From RH-AL1 sp964244495 (GTDB taxonomy: Bacteria; Pseudomonadota; Alphaproteobacteria; Rhizobiales; Beijerinckiaceae), in the NCBI GenBank assembly GCA_964244495.1, contig CAXTIU010000014.1, positions 16,372-80,371 on the forward strand: a stretch of 64,000 nucleotides of DNA. Reading direction: 5' to 3'. The position numbers and the translations under genes were made by a program. Position 1 is the stretch's first letter. Each line of letters starts with the position of its first letter. Shown here in pieces: positions 23,676 through 32,340 of this stretch. Under the pieces are notes generated by a model. It was given only the letters and a program-made list of their open reading frames with translations, had not been told where the DNA came from and ran no database searches.

Positions 23676-24718
23676 TAGAGCGTCGGACTTCAAAGCTGAG
23701 TCGCTGAACCTGCGGCGGTTTCGATGATTCCTCTTTTAGGAGGTGGATCATGGGCCAGCCCTTGTCCGTTGATCTTCGCGAGCGCGTTGTCGCCTTGGTG
23801 GCGGCAGGCTACTCACGACGTGCCGCCGCTCGGCACTTTGCTGTGGGCAACAGCTCCGCGATCAGGCTGACGCATCGGGTTGCGGCGTCGGGCTCGTGCG
23901 AGTTCGACCAGCAAGGACGACCGCCGGGCAGCGGCAAGCTGGCGCCCTACACCGCGTTCCTGATCAGCGCTGTGGAGACCCAGCCCGACATCACCATGCC
24001 GGAACTGCGCGACCAACTGGTGGCGGCACACGGCATTGGCGCCGAGCCGGCCGTGCTGTCGCGCTTCCGGTGCCGGCATGGGTTCACATATAAAAAAAGC
24101 CTTGATGGCGGCGGAGCGCGAACGCGCCGACGTGGCCGAGGCGCGCCGTAGTCGGATCACCGGGCGCCAAGCTCGGATGCGTGACCAGCCGGCCCGGCTC
24201 GTGTTCGTAACCGCCGTCACCACCAAGATGGTGCGACTGCGCGGCCGCTCCCGGCGCGGCACGAGGTTGCCAGGCGCCGCCCCGTTTGGCCACTGGCACA
24301 CGCAAACCTTCATCGCCGGCCTGCGCTGCGATGGGCTCAGCGCGCCATGGGTCGTCGACAAGGCGAAGGACCGCACCGCCGTCGACCTGTGGGTCGAAAC
24401 CCAACTCGCCCCGACGTTGTCGCCCGGCAACGGCGTCATCCTCGACAACCTGCCCGTCCACAAAAGCGCCAAGGCGGCCCGCACCCTCAGCGATCACGGC
24501 GCCTGGTTCCTGTTCCTGCCGCTCTACAGCCCCGACCTCAACCCCATCGGAATGGCGTTCTCCAAGCTGAAGGCGCACCTTCGCGCCGCCGGTGCCCGGA
24601 CCTTCGACGCCCTTTGGCGCGCCCTCGGCAGCATTCCTGCGACCTGTTCAGCCCGCAGGAATGCTGGAACTACTTCACCGCCGCTGGCTACGCGTCAAAT
24701 TAAAGCTCCGGTGCTATA
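23676..24718 (+). mobile_element. IS630-family insertion sequence, inactivated
   Basis: Ends with inverted repeats TCTAGAGCGTCGGACTT (left, 23674 on) and TCTATAGCACCGGAGCTT (right, reversed from 24720), each including a TA at the boundary. About 1.04 kb, of a subgroup different from the copy at 4508-5562. The transposase is dead (see 23750-24710). It sits directly against the 5' end of the IS701-type element. Confidence 0.75.
23750..24710 (+). pseudogene. IS630 transposase lacking catalytic residues
   Basis: ORF A (23750-24151, MGQPLSVDLRERVVALVAAG, helix-turn-helix) passes at the A7 tract 24092-24098 into ORF B. In ORF B the first-Asp block reads RLVFVTAVTTKMVRLRGRS where relatives have FVDETAVTTKM, so the DE pair has been deleted by six bases near 24207. 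The second Asp remains (VILDNLPVHKSAKA). The Glu of NPIEMAF is Gly (NPIGMAFSKLK, GGA for GAA). A two-base gain near 24635 shifts the C-terminus out of frame. At least three independent lesions are present. Confidence 0.85.
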
Positions 24719-24738
24719 GAAGCCTCCGTGCTACCGAG

Positions 24739-26199
24739 CTACGGATGGCGCAAGCGTCGCCGGAAGACGTCGGCGTAGGCGAGGACGATACGCTCGGTCA
24801 GGCTACTCATGACCAGCGCAACGGCCACCGATCGTCGACGCCGGTCGCGCCAGTCCATGCCGGCGCGGAGCACCGCCAGTACGCCGAATCGCCGGCACAT
24901 TGTCCGCAGGCGCGCTTGCGGTCGGCTGCCACTGTCCTTGGGCAGACGAGTCCTGAGTGCGTGGGCGAGGATCCGCATGCGAGCCGGCTCGCGGTCGCCC
25001 CAATAAGCCATGTCGCTCAGGAGTGCCTGGACCATGGCGGGGTTGGGCGGCTTGATGAAAGGGATCATGAGGATTTCGTAAAGCCGCTTGGCATTGCGCC
25101 AGAAGATGACGAGGCTCTTCTCCGGTGGGGTCAACGCCCCGGTGTGATTGCCGCCGTGCTGGACGTATTCGACCAGGGCAATCGGCATGTAGCGCAGGGA
25201 CTTGCGGCTCTCTGTAATGAGCGCGATCCAAGCGTCGTGGTATGACAAGTTTGGGGTCGCCGGAAATGGTAGTATGATCGGTACGAGTTCGCTTTTAAAC
25301 AGCATGGCCATGCCGGTGGCGACGTTCGCCAGCATCAGGCCGGCAAGGCTTCCATATTGCGGACGGCGGTGGACCCAGAAGGATGGCGATAACCGGCGTC
25401 CGCTGGAATGGACGACCTCCATGTCCGAATAGACGCATTCGATCCCGTCGTCCTCCAGCGTTCGGAGCCCCGCGGAAAGCCGATCCGGCTTCCAAATGTC
25501 ATCTTGATCGCAGAGCGCGATGTAGCGGCACGCGCGGGGAAGGGACGCGAAGGCTCGCTCGAAGTTCCGGTAAAATCCCAGGTTGGTGCTGTTCGCAAGC
25601 AGGACGAAGCGTCGATCGTCACCGATGCAATTCTTTATGTTCTCAAGCGCCTTGGGGTTTGAACCATCGTCGGATATCACGCAGGTCCAATCGCGATGGG
25701 TCTGCGCGCGGAGGGACTCGATCTGGCCGAGGAAAAGTGCCGGCTCTGGATTGAAGGTCGCCATCGCGATGCCGACGAGTGCATCCGTCTGGGCGCACGC
25801 CGGCGGGATGACCGGCGAGGTGCACTCGACGGTGGCAAAGCACAGTCGAAGTTCATCCGTGCCGCCATCATTCCACGCGATGCGGGCCTCCACTGTCGCG
25901 AGCCCGGCTTGAAGGGCGGCATCATACGGGAAGACGGCGGATACGTAGAAGCCTCCATCTAGGCCGGCTGCGCCATTCGCCTCGAGCGCGGAAGAGATGT
26001 GAGGGTCAATCATCCTGTGTTGAAGGACTTGATCCCTCGCGGTTACGCGGACATCCCGTTGTACCAACGTCAACCGCACCGACGCGAGGCGACGTACAGC
26101 ACTGTGGACGAAGCCCTGGACGCCAAAAGCCGCTCCTTCCGTCGTCATCAGAAAAGGAGTCAGCGGCCTAGACACGCTGATCAGAGGTCGCTCGGTCAC
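24739..26199 (-). CDS. Family 2 glycosyltransferase with extra N-terminal domain
   Basis: 486 residues from GTG 26199, chosen for GAGGAG six bases upstream; the frame is open to TTG 26316. The GT2 (GT-A) domain starts about residue 145: VGIAMATFNPEPALFLGQIE, CVISDDGSNPKALENI, then the metal-binding DxD-type ALCDQDDIWKPDRLSAGL and the acceptor-loop segment LSYHDAWIAL. This resembles rhamnosyltransferases that build O-antigen or exopolysaccharide. The first 140 residues (PLTPFLMTTEGAAFGVQGFV, ASVRLTLVQRD) look beta-rich and are not part of GT2. It stands alone among IS elements, so its pathway partners are elsewhere or lost. Confidence 0.8.
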   Translation of the reverse strand: MTERPLISVSRPLTPFLMTTEGAAFGVQGFVHSAVRRLASVRLTLVQRDVRVTARDQVLQHRMIDPHISSALEANGAAGLDGGFYVSAVFPYDAALQAGLATVEARIAWNDGGTDELRLCFATVECTSPVIPPACAQTDALVGIAMATFNPEPALFLGQIESLRAQTHRDWTCVISDDGSNPKALENIKNCIGDDRRFVLLANSTNLGFYRNFERAFASLPRACRYIALCDQDDIWKPDRLSAGLRTLEDDGIECVYSDMEVVHSSGRRLSPSFWVHRRPQYGSLAGLMLANVATGMAMLFKSELVPIILPFPATPNLSYHDAWIALITESRKSLRYMPIALVEYVQHGGNHTGALTPPEKSLVIFWRNAKRLYEILMIPFIKPPNPAMVQALLSDMAYWGDREPARMRILAHALRTRLPKDSGSRPQARLRTMCRRFGVLAVLRAGMDWRDRRRRSVAVALVMSSLTERIVLAYADVFRRRLRHP

Positions 26200-26397
26200 A
26201 ACGTGCTCCTCGGCCGTCGACTCGTCGATCGCGGTCGACGGTCCCTTGCGGACGCCGATCTCGGCTCGGCTAAGGCGCGACCCCAATCCACGCAACGAAC
26301 ATGCTCCTTGATCCAAAAGTTTAGCCGCTCTCGCTTCACTTCACAAGCAGGCGGAGAACCCGCTACGGCAAGAGCGCTGTACCATTGTCCGGTCCTT

Positions 26398-26411
26398 AGC
26401 TCGACTTTGGC
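26398..26411. repeat. 14-bp direct repeat, copy 2
   Basis: Second copy of AGCTCGACTTTGGC (first at 22274-22287), in the gap between the glycosyltransferase and the IS481-type element. Confidence 0.6.
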
Positions 26412-26527
26412 CAATTTGTCGGGCTGCGAGGTGAGGTCGGGTGACGAAGCGGGCGTGATGTTTAGGCTATATGTTTGATCCCGGACTTTGATGGTGCAAT
26501 CTCATCCCATGAATGGAAGGATGCGCT

Positions 26528-27536
26528 ATGGGCCAGGCTCTCCATGGGAGCGCCACGGCCGCGGTCCGTCGAGCGATACAGCATAGTGAAGCGAGCCTGA
26601 GGGTTCTGGCAAAGCGCTACGGCATCAACCAGAAGACGGTTGCCAAGTGGAAGGGCCGAACATCGGTGGCCGACGTGCCAACCGGCCCGAGGGAGCCTCG
26701 ATCCACGGTTCTCACCGTTGAGGACGAGGCGATCGTTGTGGCGTTCCGCCGTCACACGCTGCTGCCGCTTGACGACTGCCTGTACGCTCTGCAGCCAACG
26801 CTGCCGCACCTGACCCGCTCGTCGCTGCACCGCTGCCTGCAGCGCCACGGCATCTCGCGGCTGCCTGATGTCGAAGGCGACAAGCCGAGCAGGCGCAGGT
26901 TCAAGACCTACGCTCTCGGCTTCTTCCACATCCCTCGCCCGGCAGGGGTTTGCTCGCAAACCCCGAGAGGGACATCGTCGAGGTCCGCTCCGCACAGGGC
27001 AAGCTGCATCTCTTCGTGGCCATCGACAGGATCACCAAGTTCGCCTTCGTCCAACTGCACGAGAAAGCGACCCGGCGCGTCGCGGGCAACTTGCCTCACG
27101 CGCCCTGGTGAAGGCGGCGCCCTACCGCGTCCACACCATCCTCACGGACAATGGTACCCACTTCACCGATCCACGCGACCCCGGCTCTGCCGCCGTCGAG
27201 ATTCGTGAGGCGATCGCCGCCGGCGAACTGGTCCGGGCCCATGCCTTCGATTACGCCTGTGCCCAGCTCGACATCGAGCATCGCTTGACCAAACCAAAAC
27301 ATCCCTGGACCAATGGTCAGGTCGAGCGGATGAACCGCACCATCAAGGACGCCACGGTCAAGCCCTACCACTATGACACGCACGACCAACGCCGGGCGCA
27401 CCTGCAACCGTTCGTGGACGCCTACAACCATGCCCGGCGGCTCAAGACCTTACGCGGTCTCACGCCCTACGAGTTCATCTGCCAGGCCTGGACCAAAGAG
27501 CCGGATCGGTTCAGGCTCAATCCGTTACACCTCACT
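26528..27536 (+). pseudogene. IS481-family transposase
   Basis: From ATG 26528: MGQALHGSATAAVRRAIQHS, helix-turn-helix VLAKRYGINQKTVAKWKGRT, YALQPTLPHLTRSSLHRCLQ and RRFKTYALGFFHI. The integrase-type catalytic core should follow with DIVEVRSAQGKLHLFVAIDR, but 38 inserted bases (26933-26970) break the frame. Near 27090 a further indel precedes ALVKAAPYRVHTILTDNGTH (second Asp) and the Glu region TNGQVERMNRTIKDATVKP. At least two frameshifts; inactive. Confidence 0.8.
26933..26970. repeat. 38-bp palindromic insertion in transposase gene
   Basis: Relative to the expected reading (…FFHI then DIVEV…), exactly 38 bases are extra. They contain a perfect 9-bp stem, GGGGTTTGC with GCAAACCCC, around TC, flanked by CCTCG…GAGAGG that can extend the pairing. 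It resembles a small REP/MITE-like palindromic unit. Confidence 0.6.
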
Positions 27537-27544
27537 CCGGGACC

Positions 27545-27965
27545 ATACAGAGGCGCGCCGCGGCTGGATCGAAGCGCGGCAGAGGCGGATGCGGAACCAG
27601 CCGGCGCGCCAACGGACAATGCTGCGCGTTGCCGTGACGTGCTCGTCGACGAAACCGCCGTCATTACCAAGATGGTTCGGCAGCGTGGCCGCTCCAAGCG
27701 CGGCATCCGACTGCCCAGCGCCACACCCTTCGGTCACTGGCACATGTAAACCTTCATCGCCGGCCTACGCTGCGGCGAACTCAGCGCGCCATGGATCGTC
27801 GACAAGGCTAGAGATCGCGCCGCCTTCCACCTATGGGTCGACACTCAGCTCGCCCCAACGCTGCAGTCCAGCGACGTCGTGATCCTCGACAACCTTGCCG
27901 TCCACAAAAGCGCCAAGGCCGCCGGGATCCTGAAAGACCACGGCGCGTGGTTCCTGTTCCTGCCG
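27545..27965 (+). pseudogene. IS630 transposase fragment
   Basis: The reading LVDETAVITKMVRQRGRSKR (first Asp intact), then TPFGHWHM and a TAA in place of a Gln codon at 27747-27749. The same frame continues FIAGLRCGELSAPWIVDKAR and VVILDNLAVHKSAKAAG, ending at GAWFLFLP (27962). It is the same subgroup as the element at 23676-24718. The N-terminal domain and the Glu block are missing, and a palindromic GC-rich stretch follows directly. Confidence 0.75.
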
Positions 27966-28500
27966 CCCCCGCCTTGGCGGGGCAGGCCCCACCCTCCTCC
28001 GCCCGCTCGCGGGCAAGGAGGCCTGTCGGGTCCACGCCGCCTACGCTCCTCGACCCATCGGCCGAGCCGGGCGTCTGGCCCGCGCCGCCGATGACCGGCT
28101 CCGGCGGGACGCCTTCGCTGGTCGAGAGGCCCCTGCGGAGGCGCCTTCCCTATCGTGGTGACGGGCTCGTAAGATGTCGGTCGTCGCGAACATCACCCGC
28201 GTGGTCGCGTCGGCTCCGGCCGACATCCTCGTTCCTTATGTCGCCGCCGGCGGACATCGGAGGTACAGCCGTGTTCGGGAGGGGCGGGCGGCCGGCGGAC
28301 GCCATGCTACACCCGCGCGGCGCCGGGGGACAGGATCGCGGCATCGAACCGAACGGACGGGACCGCCACCGGCACAGGTGCGGAGCGAAGCAAATCCGCC
28401 GAGCCGGCTTGCGTCGGCCACGCAAAACGAGGATCGTCGCGCCGCGACCGGCGGCCCGCACGGGCGCCATCGAACAACGACCCGACACGAGGGATGTCCA
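27966..28500. other. No gene supported; palindromic GC-rich start
   Basis: The first 55 bases hold two hairpins: CCCGCC TT GGCGGG, and GCCCGC TC GCGGGC flanked by CTCC/GGAG. The rest has frames on both strands but none with protein-like sequence or a credible start. Confidence 0.4.
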
Positions 28501-28662
28501 TTGGCCCGCAAACCGAACTTCAATTTCGAGCGCGCCGAGCGCGAGAAGGCCAAGGCCGCCAAGACCGCCGAGAAGGCCAGGCTGAAGGCGGCGCGCAAGG
28601 CCGGCGCCGAGGGAGCGGACACCGGGCAGGACGCCGCGCCGACGCCGGAGGACGGGCACTAG
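28501..28662 (+). CDS. Small conserved basic protein
   Basis: 53 residues from TTG 28501 with GAGGGATG upstream: (M)ARKPNFNFERAEREKAKAAK, then TAEKARLKAARKAG and an acidic tail. The opening KPNxNFER.ER.KAAK is shared by a widespread family of short alphaproteobacterial hypothetical proteins. Highly charged, probably helical, function unknown. It is followed 53 bases later by pdeM. Confidence 0.75.
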   Translation: MARKPNFNFERAEREKAKAAKTAEKARLKAARKAGAEGADTGQDAAPTPEDGH

Positions 28663-28715
28663 CGCCGCGCGGCCGCGACGACCCGCGCCGACGTCGGATC
28701 AGACATGAAGCGAGC

Positions 28716-29483
28716 ATGACCCCCGTCCGCATCGCCGCCCGAGCCGGCGACCCGCCCGAGGCACCCCGCGAGAAGATCGTGAGGCTGCACGGGTCGGCGT
28801 TCGTCGCCGATCCGGCGGGCGTCCTGTACTGGCCGGACGAGCACTTGCTCGTGGTGGCGGACCTCCACCTCGAGAAGGGCTCGTCCTACGCCGCCCGCCG
28901 GGTGTTCCTGCCCCCTTACGACAGCGGCGCGACGCTGGCCCGGCTGGCGGCGGCGGTCGGCCGGTTCGACCCCAAGCGGGTGGTGGCGTTGGGCGATTCG
29001 TTCCACGATGGCGCCGGCGCGGCACGGCTCGGCGCGGCCGACCACCAAACGCTGCGCGCGATGCAGGTGGGACGCGACTGGCTGTGGATCGCCGGCAACC
29101 ACGATCCCTCGCTGCCGGACCACGGCGAGCGGCTCGGCGGCGACCACGCCGGGCACCTCGCCGTGGGCCGCATTCGCTTCCGCCACATCCCCTCGGTGTC
29201 GCCGTGCGACGGCGAGATCGCCGGGCATCTCCACCCGATCGCCCTGGTGGCGGGTAAGGGTGGCGCGGTGCGCCGCCGCTGCTTCGTGGCGGACGCGATG
29301 CGCTGCATCATGCCGGCCTTCGGCGCCTACGCCGGCGGCCTCAACTTCCTCGACCCGGGCTGCGGCGGGCTGTTCGCCGGGGGGGACCATCATGCCCACG
29401 TGCTCGGCCGCGACGCGGTGTACACGGTGGCGCGACGGCAGTGTCTGATGGAGCGCACCGGCTTCGAGGTGAGGTGGCGCTGA
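28716..29483 (+). CDS. pdeM: Ligase-associated metallophosphoesterase PdeM
   Basis: 255 residues. Calcineurin-like phosphoesterase motifs are in order: VVADLHLEKGSSYAARRVFL, VVALGDSFHDGAGA, IAGNHDPSLP, and GHLHPIAL. The ADLHLEKG…LPPYDS signature is specific to the ligase-associated DNA damage response endonuclease group, which normally sits beside a DEXH (Lhr-type) helicase gene. That helicase is not upstream here; instead an IS nest ends 750 bases away. A Mn2+-dependent nuclease or phosphodiesterase role is inferred from the family. Confidence 0.88.
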   Translation: MTPVRIAARAGDPPEAPREKIVRLHGSAFVADPAGVLYWPDEHLLVVADLHLEKGSSYAARRVFLPPYDSGATLARLAAAVGRFDPKRVVALGDSFHDGAGAARLGAADHQTLRAMQVGRDWLWIAGNHDPSLPDHGERLGGDHAGHLAVGRIRFRHIPSVSPCDGEIAGHLHPIALVAGKGGAVRRRCFVADAMRCIMPAFGAYAGGLNFLDPGCGGLFAGGDHHAHVLGRDAVYTVARRQCLMERTGFEVRWR

Positions 29484-29610
29484 GGTCGCCGGGCTCGCCG
29501 CTTCCCTCGATGATGACCATTCCCGTGTTGGCAGGAGCCGCCATGCCGGCTACGGTCAGCGGCCCATTCACGGATCGGTCGAGCATCCGCTCGTAGGTCG
29601 GGGGAACCGC

Positions 29611-30420
29611 ATGCAGATCCGCTACGGCTACGACATCACGCTGGCCTGCACGCAGCCCACCGCGATGGTGTGCCTGCTGAGCGTCCGCGACGAGCGCGCG
29701 CCGATGGCGCCGGAAGCCTTCCACTCGACCCCGCCGGTCCCCACCACGCTCTACCGGGACGTGTACGGCAACACCTGCCGCCGCTTCACCGCGCCGGCCG
29801 GCGATCTCCAGATCTGGGGCGACGGCACGATGGCCGACAGCGGCGCGCACGACGCGATCCACGCCGGCGCGCGGGAGGTGCCGGTGGCGGAGCTACCGGA
29901 CGAATGCCTACTCTACCTCATGGGCAGCCGGTACTGCGAGACCGACCGGTTGAGCCAGACGGCGTGGGACCTGTTCGGTCACCTCGCGCCGGGCTGGGGC
30001 CGCGTGCAGGCGATCTGCGACTTCGTCCACCGCCACATCGCCTTCGACTACCAGAACGCGCGCTCCACCCGCACCGCGAACGACGCCTTCGACGAGCGCA
30101 CCGGCGTGTGCCGCGACTTCGCCCACCTCGCCGTCGCGCTGATCCGGGCGATGAACATCCCGGCCCGCTACGTGAACGGCTACCTCGGCGACATCGGCGT
30201 GCCGATCGTCGACCCCATGGACTTCAGCGCCTGGATCGAGGTGTACCTGGAGGGCGGCTGGATGACGTTCGATCCGCGCAACAACATCCCCCGCATCGGC
30301 CGCATCGTCGTCGCGCGGGGTCGCGACGCGGCGGACGTGCCCCTCATCAACTCGTTCGGCCCACACTGGCTGAAGTCGTTCCGAGTGTGGGCCTACGAGG
30401 TCGCCGACGGCCCGCCCTAA
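29611..30420 (+). CDS. Transglutaminase-like family protein
   Basis: 269 residues. An N-terminal beta domain (residues 1-100, MQIRYGYDITLACTQPTAMV) precedes the papain-like transglutaminase core: FVHRHIAFDYQNARST, catalytic Cys167 in GVCRDFAHLAVALIRAMNIP, ARYVNGYL, and WMTFDPRNN with the Asp. The position usually held by the catalytic His reads MDFSAWIEVYL, with Ser. This may be a subfamily trait or loss of activity. Its TAA (30418-30420) overlaps the TAG of dut (30417-30419) in convergent orientation. Confidence 0.85.
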   Translation: MQIRYGYDITLACTQPTAMVCLLSVRDERAPMAPEAFHSTPPVPTTLYRDVYGNTCRRFTAPAGDLQIWGDGTMADSGAHDAIHAGAREVPVAELPDECLLYLMGSRYCETDRLSQTAWDLFGHLAPGWGRVQAICDFVHRHIAFDYQNARSTRTANDAFDERTGVCRDFAHLAVALIRAMNIPARYVNGYLGDIGVPIVDPMDFSAWIEVYLEGGWMTFDPRNNIPRIGRIVVARGRDAADVPLINSFGPHWLKSFRVWAYEVADGPP

Positions 30421-30887
30421 CGTGCGCCGGTCGAGCCGAAGCCGCCGGTCGCCCGGGGGGTCGCGTCGAGCGCGTCGGCGGGGACGAAGCGGGCGCGGGT
30501 GACCGGAGCGGTCACCATCTGGGCGATCCGCATGCCGCGCTCGATCAGGAACGGCTCGCTCCCGAGATTGACGAGCAGCACCTGGACCTCGCCGCGATAA
30601 TCGGCGTCCACCGTGCCGGGGGTGTTGAGCACGGTCACGCCGTGGCGCCAGGCCAAGCCGGAGCGGGGCCGCACCTGCGCCTCGAAGCCGGGTCGCAAGG
30701 CGAGCGCGAGGCCGGTCGGCACCAGGGCGCGAGCGCCCGGCGCCAGCACGAGCGGCGCGTCGCCCGGCACGGCGGCGAGCAGGTCGCAGCCGGCGGCGCC
30801 CTCGGTGGCGTAGGCCGGCAGCGCCAACCCCTCGCCGTGGGGCAGCACCTGCACCGCCACCACGGTTTCCGAGAACGAGCCGGTCAC
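30417..30887 (-). CDS. dut: Deoxyuridine 5'-triphosphate nucleotidohydrolase
   Basis: Hydrolyses dUTP to dUMP, keeping uracil out of DNA and feeding dTMP synthesis. 156 residues from GTG 30887, whose GTGA overlaps the coaBC stop. The five dUTPase motifs are present: EGAAGCDLLAA, PRSGLAWRHGV, LNTPGTVDADYRGEVQVLLV, ERGMRIAQMV, and the C-terminal RATGGFGSTG that closes over the substrate. The coaBC-dut order is common in alphaproteobacteria. Confidence 0.95.
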   Translation of the reverse strand: MTGSFSETVVAVQVLPHGEGLALPAYATEGAAGCDLLAAVPGDAPLVLAPGARALVPTGLALALRPGFEAQVRPRSGLAWRHGVTVLNTPGTVDADYRGEVQVLLVNLGSEPFLIERGMRIAQMVTAPVTRARFVPADALDATPRATGGFGSTGAR

Positions 30888-32128
30888 GATCGATCGGTTC
30901 CGAGCCGTTCCGCCGCCAGGCGGACCAGGCGCGCGGCCACCTCCGCCTTGTCGAGCGGCGGCCAGGCGGTCGCGCCCGCCGCCTCGACGATCGTCACGGC
31001 GTTGGCGTCGCCCCCGAACGTGCCGGCGGCGGCCGACACGTCGTTGGCGACGATCACGTCGCAGCGCTTGCGCCGGAGCTTCGCCGCCGCGTTGACGAGC
31101 AGGTCGCCCGTCTCGGCGGCGAAGCCGATCACGAGGCGCGGGCGATGGGTGGGATGGGTGGCCACATGAGCGAGGATGTCGGGGTTCTCCGTCAGCGTGA
31201 GGGTCGGCGGGCCGCCCGGCCCCTTCTTCAGCTTGCCGTCGGCCGCCTGCGCCACGCGCCAGTCGGCCACGGCGGCGGCGGCGATGAACACGTCCGCCGG
31301 CAGCGCCGCCTCGACCGCCCGCAGCATGTCGCGCGCGCTCTCGACGTGGCAAACGGCGACGCCGGGCGGATCGGGTAGCGCGACGGGGCCGCTCACCATC
31401 ACCACGGCCGCCCCTGCCCGGGCGGCGGCGGCGGCGACGGCGTGGCCCTGCTTGCCGGACGAGCGGTTGGCGATCACCCGCACCGGATCGATCGGCTCGT
31501 GCGTCGGCCCCGACGTGACGATCACCCGCCGGCCGGCAAGCAGAGGGGGAACCGGCCCGGGCAGCGGAAGCCGGGTGTCGCCGGCCAGGGCCGCCTCGAT
31601 CGCGGCGACGACCGCGAGCGGCTCGCTCATCCGGCCCGGGCCGTATTCGCCGCAGGCCATCGCGCCGTCGTCCGGCCCGCAGAACAGCACGCCGTCGGAG
31701 CGCAGGATCGCGACGTTGCGCTGCGTGGCCGGGTGTAGCCACATCCGCAGGTTCATGGCGGGGGCCACCAGCGTGCGCTTATCGGTGGCGAGCAGCAGGG
31801 TCGAGGCGAGGTCGTCGGCGTGGCCGCCGGCCATCTTGGCCAGGATGTTGGCGGTGCAAGGGGCCACCACCACGAGGTCCGCCGCGCGCGACAGCTCGAT
31901 GTGCCCCATCGCCGCCTCGTCGGTGAGCGAGAACAGCGCGTCGTGCACCGGGGCGCCGGCGAGGCTCGCCAGGGAAAGGGGCGTGACGAAGCTTTTCGCC
32001 CCCTCCGTCATCACCGGGCGCACGGCGGCGCCGCGCTCGCGCAGGCGGCGCACGAGGTCGAGCGCCTTGTAGGCGCCGATGCCGCCTCCGACGACGAGGA
32101 GGATGGATCTGTGGGCGAGGAGGGACAC
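30884..32128 (-). CDS. coaBC: Bifunctional phosphopantothenoylcysteine decarboxylase / phosphopantothenate--cysteine ligase
   Basis: Two steps of coenzyme A synthesis in one cytoplasmic 414-residue protein. The CoaC flavoprotein half (1-190) has LLVVGGGIGAYKALDLVRRL, the active-site His in GHIELSRAADLVVVAPCTAN, the APAMNLRMW motif and ACGEYGPGRM with the catalytic Cys. The CoaB half has VIVTSGPTHEPIDPVRVIAN, RSSGKQGHAVAAAA and AAAVADWRVA. GTG 32128 starts just before the flavin-binding fold. It overlaps dut by four bases. Confidence 0.96.
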   Translation of the reverse strand: MSLLAHRSILLVVGGGIGAYKALDLVRRLRERGAAVRPVMTEGAKSFVTPLSLASLAGAPVHDALFSLTDEAAMGHIELSRAADLVVVAPCTANILAKMAGGHADDLASTLLLATDKRTLVAPAMNLRMWLHPATQRNVAILRSDGVLFCGPDDGAMACGEYGPGRMSEPLAVVAAIEAALAGDTRLPLPGPVPPLLAGRRVIVTSGPTHEPIDPVRVIANRSSGKQGHAVAAAAARAGAAVVMVSGPVALPDPPGVAVCHVESARDMLRAVEAALPADVFIAAAAVADWRVAQAADGKLKKGPGGPPTLTLTENPDILAHVATHPTHRPRLVIGFAAETGDLLVNAAAKLRRKRCDVIVANDVSAAAGTFGGDANAVTIVEAAGATAWPPLDKAEVAARLVRLAAERLGTDRS

Positions 32129-32340
32129 GATCCGTTTCTCTGCGCTGCCTGAACCTGATCCCGCCGCCGGCCTCGAAGGCTCCGGCGTCGAACTCCCGAG
32201 TCAGCATCACATCGGCGCCATCGATCCGCCAGATGCAATCTCACGGGCATCAAAAGAGATTAAAATCCTGTTTACCGGTCGGCCGTAAGCTCCACGAACC
32301 ATCGGGAGCGGTGGTGCGACCCGAGAGTGGCCCGACGCCG

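Larger units (their letters stand above)
26471..27540 (+). mobile_element. IS481-family element, decayed
   Basis: The 5' boundary is set by TTTGATCCCGGACTTTGATG at about 26473, which resembles IS481-type ends. The 3' end is lost where an IS630 fragment begins near 27545. Its transposase gene is broken by a palindromic insertion and a further indel. Confidence 0.6.

Noticed and set aside
28174..28500. N-terminal extension of the small gene at 28501
   Set aside because: The upstream part is low-complexity and Arg/Gly-rich, whereas the conserved family start (ARKPNFNFER) coincides with TTG 28501.
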